Below, piece after piece: positions 1 through 11,374 of a stretch of 14,098 nt of DNA. The position numbers were made by a program, and so were the translations under genes. The notes under the pieces were generated by a model that saw only the letters and a program-made list of their open reading frames with translations, did no database searches and was not told where the DNA came from. Within the stretch, counting starts at the first letter, position 1, and each line of letters starts with the position of its first letter. Source of the DNA: QHCF01 sp003244275 (GTDB lineage Bacteria > Actinomycetota > Acidimicrobiia > Acidimicrobiales > QHCF01); contig DAIROT010000054.1 of NCBI GenBank assembly GCA_036806345.1, positions 1-14,098 of the forward strand. Reading direction: 5' to 3'.

Positions 1-142
1 GACAGGCATGGAGCCCCAGGGGCCGGCGTCGTCGGGAGTCTTCACCGCGCCCCTTCCTAGCAGTCCGGCGCCCCCCGGGCAGGCGGCCGCTTACGCGTCG
101 GCAACATATGGGCAATTGGCCCTCGGACGGCGGAGCGGGGCT

Positions 143-156
143 ACTGTGACCACAGT
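143..156. promoter_or_regulatory. Short inverted repeat upstream of galT (possible operator)
   Basis: The arms ACTGTG and CACAGT are perfect 6-base inverted repeats separated by two bases, 34 bases before the galT start codon. A weak -10-like TACTGT (142-147) overlaps the left arm, so a protein bound here could block transcription. No matching -35 hexamer stands at normal spacing. The site is short enough to be chance, and the regulator is unknown. Nothing else in the 189-base leader is convincing. Confidence 0.25.
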
Positions 157-189
157 GAGACTGCACGACCGATTTGGGCCGAAAAGGGA

Positions 190-1218
190 ATGAGCCAGCT
201 CCGCCTGGATCCGCTGACCGGGCGTTGGGTGGCGGTGAATACTGACCGCTCGGACCGCCCGGGGGCCTTCGCTACTCGCACCCTGACCGTCCAGACCGGT
301 CCGGTCCGGCCCTGCCCCTTCTGCCCCGGACAGGAGGAGGCCACCCCACCGGCACTGGAGACCTACGGGCCGACCGGCGCCTGGCTGGTCCGGGTGGTAC
401 CCAACCTCTACCCGGCCTTCGATGGCGATGCGCCGATGGTGGTGACCAATCGGGGCCCGGTGTTCATCCAGGCCCCGGCCAGCGGGATCCACGAGGTGCT
501 GATCCTTTCCCCCGAGCACGACGCCAGCTGGGCGGACCTGAGCGAGGCCCAGACCTCCCTGGTCATGGCGGCGATTCGCGACCGCATCGAGGAGCACTCG
601 AACACGCCTGGGTTGCGCTACAGCCAGGCCATCGTCAACGCCGGGCGGGAGGCGGGGGCCTCCATCGATCACCCTCACGGCCAGCTGCTGGGCATGTCAT
701 TCGTGCCCCGAGAGCTGGTGGACGAGCAGGCTGGCTTCAGTCGTTTCTCCGGTGGCTGTCTGCTGTGCACCACGGCCGAGGCCGAGGCCGAGCTCGGGTA
801 CCGCGTCGTGCACTCCGACGACCAGGCGGTGGTGATCTGCCCGTTCTGGAGCGGCGTACCCTTCGAGATGCTGATAATCCCCCGGGTGCACGGTCCTCAC
901 CTGCACCGCAGCTCTCCGGCTGACCTGGCCGGGGTGGGCCACGCCGTTCGCACGGCTGTCGGCCAGCTACGCCAGCGCTTGGGTGACGTGGCCTACAACC
1001 TGGTATTCCACTCGGCCCCGTACCGGCCGTCGGGGGCCTTCCACTGGCACGCCCACATCTGGCCCAAGATCACCACCCTGGCCGGCTTCGAGCTGGGGAC
1101 CGGCGTGTTCATCAACATCGTCCCCCCCGAGCAGGCGGCCGAGGAGCTGCGAGCCGTCTCCCCGGCGTCGCCCGTCCCCGTCGCCGCTCCGTCCGCCCCG
1201 GCTCCCGCTCCGACCTAA
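190..1218 (+). CDS. galT: Galactose-1-phosphate uridylyltransferase family protein
   Basis: A 342-residue HIT-superfamily nucleotidyltransferase. GalT swaps UMP between UDP-glucose and galactose-1-phosphate in the cytoplasmic Leloir pathway. Visible features: the N-terminal LRLDPLTGRWV typical of the family, zinc-type CPFC (C42, C45), SPEH (H110), and the active-site triad HPH at 161-163, with H163 expected to carry the UMP. In the second half are a further CxxC (C190, C193), HWHAH (285-289) and ELGTGVFIN (301-309), all family hallmarks. The C-terminal ~20 residues are Ala/Pro-rich and look disordered. ATG 190 is the only start that keeps the conserved N-terminus; AAAAGGGA lies directly before it, with unusually short spacing. 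The gene converges on glgB. Related enzymes act on ADP-glucose, so the nucleotide-sugar specificity is inferred. Confidence 0.85.
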   Translation: MSQLRLDPLTGRWVAVNTDRSDRPGAFATRTLTVQTGPVRPCPFCPGQEEATPPALETYGPTGAWLVRVVPNLYPAFDGDAPMVVTNRGPVFIQAPASGIHEVLILSPEHDASWADLSEAQTSLVMAAIRDRIEEHSNTPGLRYSQAIVNAGREAGASIDHPHGQLLGMSFVPRELVDEQAGFSRFSGGCLLCTTAEAEAELGYRVVHSDDQAVVICPFWSGVPFEMLIIPRVHGPHLHRSSPADLAGVGHAVRTAVGQLRQRLGDVAYNLVFHSAPYRPSGAFHWHAHIWPKITTLAGFELGTGVFINIVPPEQAAEELRAVSPASPVPVAAPSAPAPAPT

Positions 1219-3437
1219 TCCTCCGGCACCAGCCAGAGCACTCCCAGGGGCGGCAGTACCAGCTCGGCCGAGAAGGGCAGTCCGTGCCAGCTGGCGTCGT
1301 TGGCCCAGGCCTCGCCCAGGTTGCCCACTCCGCTGCCTCCAAAGCCCAGGGCGTCGGTATTGAGCGCCTCCCGCCACCGGCCGCCCACCGGGAGGCCGAT
1401 CCGGTAGGGATGGCGGGGGACCGGCGACAGGTTGGCCACGCACACCACCGGGGGTGTCCCGCTGGCACCTGAGCGCATGAAGGACAACACGTTGTTCTCC
1501 CGGTCGCTGGCGTCGATCCAGCGGAAGCCGTCGCCCGCGAAATCGACCTCCCACAGTGCCGGCAGCTCCCGGTAGGCCCGATTGAGGTTGCGCACCAGTT
1601 CCCAGACGCCCCGGTGCCCCGGTTCCTCCAGCAGGTGCCAGTCCAGGCTGTGGTCATGCGACCACTCCCCCTCCTGGGCCAGCTCGGCTCCCATGAAAAC
1701 CAATTGCTTGCCGGGATGGGCCCACATCCAGGCCAGCATGGCCCGCAGGTTGGCCAGCTGCTGCCAGCGATCGCCGGGCATCTTGGCCAGCAGCGACCCC
1801 TTGCCGTGGACCACCTCGTCGTGTGACAGGGGCAGGATAAAATTCTCGCTGAAGGCGTAGAGCATCCCAAAGGTCAGGTCGTGATGGTGATAGCGACGGT
1901 GTATCGGGTCCTTGGAGAAGTACTCGAGGGTGTCGTGCATCCAACCCATGTTCCACTTGAAGCCGAAGCCCAGGCCACCGAGGTAGGTCGGACGGGACAC
2001 TCCCGGCCAGGCGGTCGACTCCTCGGCCACCATGGCCGCGCCCGGGTGCTCGGCGTAGACCACCTGGTTGAGCTCCTTCATGAATGAGACCGCCTCCAGG
2101 TTCTCTCGGCCCCCGAAGACATTGGGCAGCCACTCCCCCTCCTTGCGGGAGTAGTCCAGGTACAGCATGGACGCCACTGCATCCACCCGCAGCCCGTCGA
2201 TGTGGAACTCCTCCATCCAGTACAAGGCGTTGGCCAGGAGGAAGTTGCGGACCTCGTTGCGGGCGAAGTTGAACACCAGGGTGCCCCAGTCCGGCTGCGT
2301 GCCCTTCCTGGGGTCCTCGTGCTCGTACAGGGCAGTGCCGTCGAAGCGGGCCAGCGCCCAGTCGTCCCGGGGAAAGTGGGCAGGGACCCAGTCCACCAGG
2401 ACGCCAATATTTCGCTGATGGAATGCGTCGACCAGCGCCCTAAACTCGTCCGGGCTCCCGTAGCGAGACGTAGGCGCGAAATATGACGTTACCTGGTAGC
2501 CCCAACTGCCCCCGAACGGGTGTTCCGCCACCGGCATGAGCTCCACGTGGGTGAAGCCGAGGTCGGCCACATAGTCGGGAAGCTGCTCGGCCAGCTCGGT
2601 GTAGGTCAGCGAGCGGTCGTGGTCGTCGGGGCAGCGCCGCCACGAGCCCAGGTTCACCTCGTAGACCGCCATGGGCTGGTCCAGGAGGCTGGACTGATCT
2701 CGGGTCTCCAGCCAGACTCCATCGGCCCAGCGGTGCTCGGGCGGGGCGGCCACCATGCTGGCCGTGCCCGGGGGCAATTCGGCCCGTCGAGCCATGGGGT
2801 CGGCCTTGGTCAGGAGATGGCCGGCCGTGGTCAACAGCTCGTACTTGTAGCGGGCTCCAGGCTCCACGCCGGGCACGAACAGCTCCCAGACACCGCTGGC
2901 ACCCAGCGAGCGCATGGGGTTGACCCGCCCGTCCCAGGCGTTGAAGTCGCCCACCACCCGTACGGCCCGGGCGTTGGGGGCCCAGACGGCGAAAGCAGTG
3001 CCCTGGGCTCCCTCATGGCGTCGCCAGTGGGAGCCCAGCACCTCCCAGAGACGGCGGTGGCGACCCTCGCCCATCAGATGGAGGTCGACCTCGCCCACCG
3101 TCGGCCAGCACCGATAGGGATCGGCCCAGCGCAGGCGGTTCCCGTCCTCGAACGTGGCCTCGAACTGGTAGGGCCCGACCTCGGTCTCTCCGAGGTCCGC
3201 CTGCCAGATCCCGGTCTGTCTCACCTGGCTCATCGCCACCGCCGACCCGTCCTCGGTGATCACCCGCATGCTCTGGGCTCCCGGCCGCAGGGCATAGACG
3301 GTGGTGCCGTGGAGGCCAAGGAGGCGATGCGGGTCGCTGTGATAGCCAGCAGCCAGCAGGTCGAGCTCGGGCTCCGGGGCCAGTTGCGGCTCCGGGGGCA
3401 GTTGCGGCTCCGGCGGTCGTTGGGGAGTAGTGGCCAT
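1215..3437 (-). CDS. glgB: 1,4-alpha-glucan branching enzyme
   Basis: A 740-residue GH13 branching enzyme. It cuts alpha-1,4-glucan and reattaches the piece as an alpha-1,6 branch, using the linear glucan made by GlgE. After a Pro/Glu-rich leader (residues 7-25) come two N-terminal beta domains. The second (about 125-240) is a CBM48, with FAVWAPNA and VVGDFNAWDG. The catalytic barrel follows, with nucleophile D419 in GLRVDAVASM, acid/base E472 in MVAEEST and D540 in LPLSHDEVVHGKGS. A C-terminal beta domain ends in GVLWLVPED. The length fits the family (about 730). I chose ATG 3437: it is 4 bases after the mak stop and has GGAAGC upstream. The frame stays open further upstream, but that stretch lies inside mak. 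Last gene of the operon; its TAG overlaps galT's TAA. Confidence 0.96.
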   Translation of the reverse strand: MATTPQRPPEPQLPPEPQLAPEPELDLLAAGYHSDPHRLLGLHGTTVYALRPGAQSMRVITEDGSAVAMSQVRQTGIWQADLGETEVGPYQFEATFEDGNRLRWADPYRCWPTVGEVDLHLMGEGRHRRLWEVLGSHWRRHEGAQGTAFAVWAPNARAVRVVGDFNAWDGRVNPMRSLGASGVWELFVPGVEPGARYKYELLTTAGHLLTKADPMARRAELPPGTASMVAAPPEHRWADGVWLETRDQSSLLDQPMAVYEVNLGSWRRCPDDHDRSLTYTELAEQLPDYVADLGFTHVELMPVAEHPFGGSWGYQVTSYFAPTSRYGSPDEFRALVDAFHQRNIGVLVDWVPAHFPRDDWALARFDGTALYEHEDPRKGTQPDWGTLVFNFARNEVRNFLLANALYWMEEFHIDGLRVDAVASMLYLDYSRKEGEWLPNVFGGRENLEAVSFMKELNQVVYAEHPGAAMVAEESTAWPGVSRPTYLGGLGFGFKWNMGWMHDTLEYFSKDPIHRRYHHHDLTFGMLYAFSENFILPLSHDEVVHGKGSLLAKMPGDRWQQLANLRAMLAWMWAHPGKQLVFMGAELAQEGEWSHDHSLDWHLLEEPGHRGVWELVRNLNRAYRELPALWEVDFAGDGFRWIDASDRENNVLSFMRSGASGTPPVVCVANLSPVPRHPYRIGLPVGGRWREALNTDALGFGGSGVGNLGEAWANDASWHGLPFSAELVLPPLGVLWLVPED
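3370..3419 (-). repeat. 18-bp tandem repeat coding the Pro/Glu leader of GlgB
   Basis: Two near-identical 18-base units (3370-3387 and 3388-3405, one mismatch) and a partial third run in frame near the 5' end of glgB. They encode repeated PEPQL(P/A) in residues 8-25. The tract precedes the first conserved residues (AGYHSDPHRLLG), so copy-number change would not touch the enzyme core. Probably a flexible tail. Confidence 0.8.
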
Positions 3438-3441
3438 GACC

Positions 3442-4921
3442 TCAGCTTCCCACCAGTCGTTCCAGTGCGGCGCGTGGAATGGCGGCCCAACTGGGACGGT
3501 AGGCCAACTCGTAGCCCACCTCATAGACCGCCTTCTCCAGCTCGAAGGCGCCCAGTACCGCCTGGAGCTCAGCCGGGTCGGCCGGCACCAGGTCCTGTAT
3601 ACCTGGATCGGAGAGGTAGCCCTGGAGGAAGGCGGTCCGATTGCGCGCCTCCCATGCTCCGCCCAGGTCGGCCAGGTCGGGTCTCTCAGTCGGTCCCCGT
3701 TCGCTGGCTGCCACTGCGGTGGCGTACTGGAATGAGCGCAGCATGCCAGCCACATCTCTGAGCGGAGAGGTGAAGTGGCGGCGCTCGGCCAGCGGGCGGG
3801 CCGGCTCGCCCTCGAAGTCGAGCACGTACCATCCCACCTCGCCCCGCATCACCTGGCCCAGGTGGTAGTCCCCGTGGACCCGAATGCACGCTCCCGGGTG
3901 AGTGACGGCCCGGAGACGATCGAGCAGCAGGGTGGCCCGGCCGCTCACCGGCTGGCCGTCCATGGCCTGGTCTTGGTCCAGAGCCTGACTGTCCAGGGTT
4001 TGGAGCTGGGCGGCCACGCTGTCTGCCCATTGGTCTGGCACGGCTTCCTGGATTCCGAAGGCCCGGGCCAGGGCCACGTGCATCTTGGCCGTCATGGCAC
4101 CCAGTCGCCGGGCCTCGCCGCCGAAGTCGCCACCGGCGGCCGTCACCAGGCGTGTCATCAAGGCCGCTTCGATGTCACCCTCGCCCGGCTCGCCGCCGCA
4201 AGGGCCCCAGTCTGCGTAGGCGCTGGGCCCCCCCCGAGGCACCGCCGGGATCTGGCCGGTATGGGAGGCCGACCCGTATAGATCTCGCAACGAGGTGAGG
4301 GCCAGCGCCCAACCGTCGGTCGCTCCCCCCAGGAACTCCTGGGCCAGCGCCAGGTCGTACTCGCCCCGCCGCCAGGTGGCCAGCGGCGCGGCCACGTGGT
4401 TGAAGCCCACCTCGTCCAGGGCCAGGATGACCTCCACGTCGGGATTTGGCCCGGCCCGCAGCCGGCGATAAATCTTGAGGATCAGCCTGTCGTCGTAGAC
4501 GAGGGAGGTGTTGGACTGCTCGGCCCCGACCGGCCGGCACCGAGAAGCGCTCTCCTGGTCGGCCGAGACCAGCTCGAGCAGGGCGACGCACAGCTCCGGG
4601 TCGATCACCGCGTCGTAGGCCACTGTTAGTCCCAGTTGGGGATCGTCGATGAGTCCCAACACGGCCGCGTCATGTCCAGCGATGACCTGGACTCCCTCCG
4701 GTTCGGGGCGAAGACCGATCAGCACCTGCCACCGGGCCCCACCGGCCTCGACCAGCAGCCAGACGAAGCGCGGATTGCCCGCTCGCAACACCTCGCCATC
4801 CAGCACTCGGGCCGGGGCGGGGGAGTGGCCGTCAGATTGGGGGCCGCCAGCGACCGCGTACCAACGCTGGCGCCCCATGTAGGGACCGAGCAGGGCGGCC
4901 AGGGTCTCCCAGCCGTGTGGA

Positions 4922-4932
<11 letters not shown>
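3442..4932 (-). CDS. mak: Maltokinase (Pep2/Mak)
   Basis: A 496-residue ATP-dependent kinase with an aminoglycoside-phosphotransferase-like fold. It makes alpha-maltose-1-phosphate from maltose, the donor used by GlgE. Visible motifs: N-terminal cap with RQRWYA (21-26), QSNTS (139-143), the likely ATP-contacting lysine K153 in LILKIYRR, the catalytic loop HGDYHLGQ (353-360, D355) and the metal-binding LDFEGEP (371-377, D372). The C-terminus has YEVGYELAYRPSW, usual for the family. It is slightly longer than the typical ~455 residues. ATG 4932 lies inside the end of treS: the genes share 11 bases, and no clear Shine-Dalgarno is seen, so translation is probably coupled to TreS. In many bacteria TreS and Mak associate or are fused; here they are separate adjacent genes. 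Confidence 0.93.
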
Positions 4933-6678
<1,746 letters not shown>

Positions 6679-6682
<4 letters not shown>

Positions 6683-8664
6683 AGCCGTCTGCGCAGGTGG
6701 AGCAGGTGAGCCACCTCGGTGGACGGGTCCAGCCGCACGAACGGATGAGGCCCGACCCAGGTGAACGACTGGCCAGTCAGGGCGTCGGCCGCATCGAACG
6801 GCTCGTCCCACGGCAATCCCAGGGTGGCCAGGTCCAAGCCGAGGATCGTCTCCTGGATGTTCCACGGATCGAGGTTGACCACCACCAGGACCACGTCGGA
6901 GCGGTCCTCGGTGTGCTTGGACCAGGCCATGATCCAGGGATTGGGGCTGTCGTGAAAGGTGATGTTGCGCAACCGGTGCAGGGCGGGATGGGCCCGGCGC
7001 CAGGCATTCACCGTGGTGATCCAGGGAGCCAGGGAGTCCGTAGCTGTCCATTGGCGCTGCTTCACCTCGTACTTCTCGGAGTACCGGTACTCCTCGTTGT
7101 CCTCCGAGGCTGGCTGGTTCTCGCACAGCTCGTAGCCGCTGTAGATGCCGTAGGTGGGCACCAGGGTGGCGGCCAGGATGAGCCGGGACTTGAAGGCGGC
7201 GGGCGGTCCGTTGCGCAAGGGCCCCGAGAGGATGTCCGGTGTATTGGGCCAGAAGCTGGGCCGCATGTAGTCAGCGGTCGGGCCGCTGGTCAGCTCCCGC
7301 ACGTATTCGGCGAGCTCGTGGGCATGGACCCGCCAGGTGAAGTAGGTGTAGCTCTGGGAGAAGCCGACTTCGGCCAGCTTGGCCATGACCTTGGGTCGGG
7401 TGAACGCCTCGGCCAGCAGGATCACGTCGGGGTGATCGGCTCGCAGGGCGGAGATCAGCCACTCCCAGAAGGCCATGGGTTTGGTGTGCGGGTTGTCCAC
7501 TCGGAAGATCCGGATGCCAGTCGATATCCAGTGCTTCAGGATCTCCAGGCAGGCGCTCCACAGCGCAGCCCGGTCGGCCTCGGCCGCCGGCCAGAAGTTG
7601 ATCGGATAGATGTCCTGGTATTTCTTAGGAGGGTTCTCGGCGTAGGCGATGGTCCCGTCCGCTCGGTGGTGGAACCACTCGGGGTGCTCGCTCACCCAGG
7701 GATGGTCCGGCGAGCACTGCAGGGCGTAGTCGAGGGCGACCTCCAGCCCCAGCTCGGTGGCCCGGCTCATGAAGGCAGCGAGGTCGGCCTGGGTTCCCAG
7801 CTTTGGGTCGATGGCGGTATGGCCTCCGTCGGCGCTGCCGATGGCCCACGGGCTGCCGGGGTCCTCGGGGCCGGCGACCAAGGTGGCGTTGGCTCCCTTG
7901 CGGGCGGTCGTGCCGATGGGGTGGATGGGGGGCAGGTACACCACGTCGAAGCCCATCTCGGCCATCCCGGCCAGGCGCTGGGCCGCCCCGGCCAGGCCTC
8001 CCTCGGACCGGGGGAACATCTCGTACCAACTGCCAAACAGGGCTCGGGGTCGATCCACCCACAGGGCCAGGTTGGCGGTGGCGGTCAGGTCGGGCGCCCC
8101 GTCAGGACCGCCCATGAGGGTGGCGATGCGGTGGTCGAAGGCCCGGGTGAGGCGAGCAGTCGGGTTCCCCGGCGCCCGCAGGGCCCGGGCGGCATCGGCC
8201 AACTGGCCCTGGGTTCCCCGATCGGCTCGCCGGGCCCTGTCCTCCAATAGCAGGGCGCCCTCCGCCAGCTCCATGTCGACCTCCTCGCCGGCCGCCAATT
8301 TGGCCGACACATCGTGGCGCCAGGTGGCCCATCGGTCGGTCCAGGCCTCGATGACCAAATGGTGCAGCCCAGTGGTGGACGGCCGGGCCGCTGCCTCCCA
8401 GCGGTCGTTGCCCACTTCGTGCAGGGCGGCGTCGGACCAGCCCGCCATCTGATTGGAGGCAGGCTGTCGGCCGAGGGCCGGGCCCCACCTGACCCGGGCG
8501 GCCAGGATGTCGTGGCCGTCTTTGAAGATGTCGGCTGAGACCCGCACGGCCTCGCCCGTGACTGCCTTGGTCGGGTAATCGCCGGTGGGGGTGCGGGGAT
8601 GGACGTCGTCGATGACGATCCGACCGATCAATGGCTGCCCCTTCACTTGTCCACTCTGGCACAT
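6679..8664 (-). CDS. glgE: Alpha-1,4-glucan:maltose-1-phosphate maltosyltransferase
   Basis: A 661-residue GH13_3 enzyme that transfers maltose from alpha-maltose-1-phosphate to the non-reducing end of alpha-1,4-glucan. Residues 13-120 form the N-terminal beta domain (IGRIVIDDVHP, ending near TWRHD). The barrel has VYLPPIHPIG (242-251), YAENPPKKYQDIYP (341-354), nucleophile D390 in FRVDNPHTKP, acid/base E419 in LLAEAFTRP and the conserved D477 in NTPDIL. A C-terminal beta domain follows with VVLVVVNLDP. Length is standard (about 660). Start is uncertain: ATG 8664 has only a weak ribosome site, whereas TTG 8631 is preceded by AAGGGG at 6 bases and falls immediately before the conserved IGRI (650 residues). 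First gene of the four-gene operon and the committed polymerising step. Confidence 0.95.
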
Positions 8665-8717
8665 CCCAGGCTGTTGGCGACCGGGCCACCGTGTCGCCCA
8701 CAGGTCCGGGCTCGGTC

Positions 8718-8732
8718 TACGATGCGCCACTC
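8718..8732 (+). promoter_or_regulatory. Candidate -10 element for a near-leaderless glgP
   Basis: TACGAT (8718-8723) matches the TANNNT -10 consensus. Nine bases separate it from the glgP ATG, so a transcript would begin 0 to 3 bases before the start codon. No Shine-Dalgarno is seen upstream of ATG 8733, which fits leaderless initiation, common in actinobacteria. No good -35 hexamer is visible. The 8665-8732 gap must also carry the divergent glgE promoter, for which I see no clear hexamers. Confidence 0.4.
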
Positions 8733-11312
8733 ATGCGGGCACTACGCGCCTTTACCGTGAGGGTCCAGCTTCCACCGCCGCTGGCCCCCCTCCAGGAGCT
8801 GGCCACCAACCTCAGATGGTCGTGGGACGGGCGCACAAGGGACCTGTTTCGCTGGGTTGACCCGGACAGTTGGGAACGGTCGGCTCATGACCCGGTAGCA
8901 CTGCTCAGCCTGGTTCATCCCGAACGCCTGGCGGTGCTGGCCGAAGACCCGGCGTTCCTGAGGTTCCTGAACGAGGTCCATGCCGACCTTCGTCGCTACC
9001 TGGAGGCCTCTCGATGGTTTCAGGGGCGCCGGGAGAGTCCGTTACGAGCGGTGGCCTATTTCTCGCCTGAGTTCGGCATAGCCGAGGCCCTGCCTCAGTA
9101 CTCTGGCGGCCTGGGTGTGTTGGCGGGCGACCACCTCAAGGCGGCCAACAGCCTGGGACTGCCCCTGGTGGGTGTGGGCCTGCTCTACCGCCAGGGCTAC
9201 TTCAGCCAGGAGCTCGGAGCTGACGGCTGGCAACAGGAGCGCTACCCGGCCCTGGACCCCCACGCCATGGCCATGGCCCCACTGGAAGGGGTGAGCGTCA
9301 CCGTGGAGCTGGCCGGCTCGGCACTGCGGGCCCAGGTGTGGCAGGCCGACGTGGGGCGGGTGAGGCTATTTTTGCTGGACAGCGACTTTGACGACAACGA
9401 CGAGGCCGGACGGCTGGTGACCGACCGCCTCTACGGTGGGGGAACCGAGCATCGCCTGCGCCAGGAGATTCTCCTTGGGGTGGGGGGGGTGAGAGCCTTG
9501 GAGACGCTCGGCCAAGAGACGCAGGTGTTCCACACCAACGAGGGCCACGCCGGTTTTCTGGGGCTAGAGCGCATCCGCCGCCTGGTGGTGGGACAGGGCC
9601 TGGCCTTCTCCGAGGCGGTGGAGGCGGTGCGGGCGGGCGCTGTGTTCACCACCCACACCCCGGTACCGGCCGGCATAGACCGTTTTTCCCGGGAGCTGAT
9701 GGTGAGGTATTTTTCGCGATGGGCCGAGGAGTGCGGCGTCGGCTTCGAGGAGTTGATGGCCCTCGGGCACCTCCCAGGGGATGGAACAGACGCACCGTTC
9801 AACATGGCGGTGATGGGGCTGCGCCTGGCGGGGGTGGCCAACGGTGTGTCACGTCTGCACGCCCGGGTGAGTCGGGCCATGTTCGCTCCTCTGTGGCCCG
9901 GCCTGGAGGACGACGAGGTGCCGATCACCTCCGTGACCAACGGTGTCCATGCTGCCACCTGGGTCTCCCAGGAGATGGACGACCTGCTGGCCAAGAGCGT
10001 GCTGCCCCGGTGGAGCGAGGCCGCCCCCGACGCCTGGGACCGCATCAACGATGTGCCTGACGACCAGCTCTGGCGGGCCCGCGAGCAGGGGCGCGACCGC
10101 CTGGTGGGCCTGGTGCGTACCCGGCTGCGGGCGTCCCTGGAAGCAGCCGGGGTCGGAGCGCACGACCTGGCCTGGTGCGACGAGGTGCTCGATCCGGGGA
10201 TCCTCACCATCGGCTTCGCCCGGAGGTTCGCCAGCTACAAGCGGGCCAGCTTGCTGCTCTCCCAGCCGGAGAGACTGGAGGCACTGCTGCTGTCGGCCGA
10301 GCGGCCGGTGCAACTGGTCTATGCCGGGAAGGCCCACCCAGCCGACCAGCTGGGCAAGGAGATGATCCGCCAGATAGTGCAGTTCTCCAGAAGGCTGAAC
10401 GTGCGACATCGCATGGTCTTCGTGGAGAACTATGACATCGCAGTGGCGCGAGCCTTTTACCAGGGCTGTGACCTGTGGCTCAACACGCCGCGGCGTCCCC
10501 TGGAGGCCTGTGGGACGAGCGGCATGAAGGCCGCCCTGAATGGGGCCCTCAACTGCTCGGTGCTCGACGGATGGTGGGACGAGAGCTACAACGGCGAGAA
10601 CGGTTGGGCGATCTTTTCTGCTGAGGGGGAGCAGGACGAGGCGCGCCGGGATGCCATCGAGGCCTCGAGTCTGTTCGACCTGCTGGAACGCCAGGTGGTG
10701 CCCCTGTTCTACGACCGCCTGGGTGGCAACGTTCCCAGGCGCTGGGTGGCACGGGTCAAGGCGTCCCTGCGCTCCCTCGGACCCCAGGTGGTGGCGCCCC
10801 GGATGGTCAGGGACTATACGGAGATGATCTATGAGCCGGTTGCCGCTCGGGCTGACGCCCTGAGCGCATCGGGAGCGGCCCGAGCCCGGGCTTTGGCTGC
10901 CTGGAAGGCCAAGGTGGCCTGGGCCTGGCCGGGGGTTCGAGTGGAGTCGGCGGAGGCCGATCCTGGTGGGGCCGACCTCGGCGCCAAGCGGACGGTGGAG
11001 GCGGTCGTGACCCTTGGCAGCCTGGAAGAAAGTGACGTCGCCGTTGAGTTGATCCACGGACCGGTGGGACCCACCGACGAGTTGATGGTGGCCTCGGTGA
11101 CGACCATGGATTCCTGCGACCTGGGACCGCCGGGCACTGACGCCGCCGCCGCCGGTGCGGCGCCCGTAGCTCGCCATGGTGAGTCACGGCACCGATACGC
11201 CGGGAGCTTTGTGTGCGAGCGGGCCGGACGCTATGGCTTCAGCGTACGGGTGGTGCCGAGCCATCCCGACCTGGCCAGTCCGGCCGAGACGGGCCTGAAC
11301 ACCTGGGCCTGA
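8733..11312 (+). CDS. glgP: Glycogen (alpha-glucan) phosphorylase, short GT35 type
   Basis: An 859-residue phosphorylase releasing glucose-1-phosphate from alpha-1,4-glucan with pyridoxal phosphate. The N-terminal ~100 residues are the DUF3417-type domain (LATNLRWSWDGRTRDLF). Then come AYFSPEFGIAEALPQYSGGLGVLAGDH (108-134), HTNEGHAGF (267-275), VTNGVHAATW and EACGTSGMKAALNG, with K599 the expected PLP-linked lysine. The C-terminal ~120 residues form a beta domain ending in GLNTWA, usual in actinobacterial members. ATG 8733 is preferred over the upstream in-frame ATG 8631 and GTG 8691: the earlier codons lie inside glgE or its promoter gap, and homology starts at MRALRAFTV. Divergent from the synthesis operon, so glucan build-up and breakdown share one control region. 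Confidence 0.95.
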   Translation: MRALRAFTVRVQLPPPLAPLQELATNLRWSWDGRTRDLFRWVDPDSWERSAHDPVALLSLVHPERLAVLAEDPAFLRFLNEVHADLRRYLEASRWFQGRRESPLRAVAYFSPEFGIAEALPQYSGGLGVLAGDHLKAANSLGLPLVGVGLLYRQGYFSQELGADGWQQERYPALDPHAMAMAPLEGVSVTVELAGSALRAQVWQADVGRVRLFLLDSDFDDNDEAGRLVTDRLYGGGTEHRLRQEILLGVGGVRALETLGQETQVFHTNEGHAGFLGLERIRRLVVGQGLAFSEAVEAVRAGAVFTTHTPVPAGIDRFSRELMVRYFSRWAEECGVGFEELMALGHLPGDGTDAPFNMAVMGLRLAGVANGVSRLHARVSRAMFAPLWPGLEDDEVPITSVTNGVHAATWVSQEMDDLLAKSVLPRWSEAAPDAWDRINDVPDDQLWRAREQGRDRLVGLVRTRLRASLEAAGVGAHDLAWCDEVLDPGILTIGFARRFASYKRASLLLSQPERLEALLLSAERPVQLVYAGKAHPADQLGKEMIRQIVQFSRRLNVRHRMVFVENYDIAVARAFYQGCDLWLNTPRRPLEACGTSGMKAALNGALNCSVLDGWWDESYNGENGWAIFSAEGEQDEARRDAIEASSLFDLLERQVVPLFYDRLGGNVPRRWVARVKASLRSLGPQVVAPRMVRDYTEMIYEPVAARADALSASGAARARALAAWKAKVAWAWPGVRVESAEADPGGADLGAKRTVEAVVTLGSLEESDVAVELIHGPVGPTDELMVASVTTMDSCDLGPPGTDAAAAGAAPVARHGESRHRYAGSFVCERAGRYGFSVRVVPSHPDLASPAETGLNTWA

Positions 11313-11374
11313 GCGTGTACGGGTTATCTGCAGACGTCCGACCGGGGGCAGCTTGTCCTGAGGTCACCCGGCGA

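Noticed and set aside
8..193. Open frame touching galT through an ATGA overlap and open toward the window edge
   Set aside because: Low-complexity Pro/Ala/Ser-rich translation, weak codon bias and no recognisable motif. It could be the end of an upstream gene, but this cannot be supported from the sequence shown.
2520..3761. 413-codon + strand frame opposite glgB
   Set aside because: Antisense shadow of a clear GH13 gene in GC-rich DNA. Its translation has no motif and spans the glgB/mak junction.
6697..8250. 517-codon + strand frame opposite glgE
   Set aside because: Shadow of glgE, with repetitive Gly/Val-rich translation and no domain.
9849..11177. 442-codon minus strand frame opposite glgP
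   Set aside because: Shadow of glgP; no motif and no plausible initiation context.
11341..11350. ACCGGGGGCA upstream of the tRNA repeating the tRNA 3' end (11487-11496)
   Set aside because: Only 10 GC-rich bases and on the wrong side for a downstream integration. Chance is the simpler explanation.
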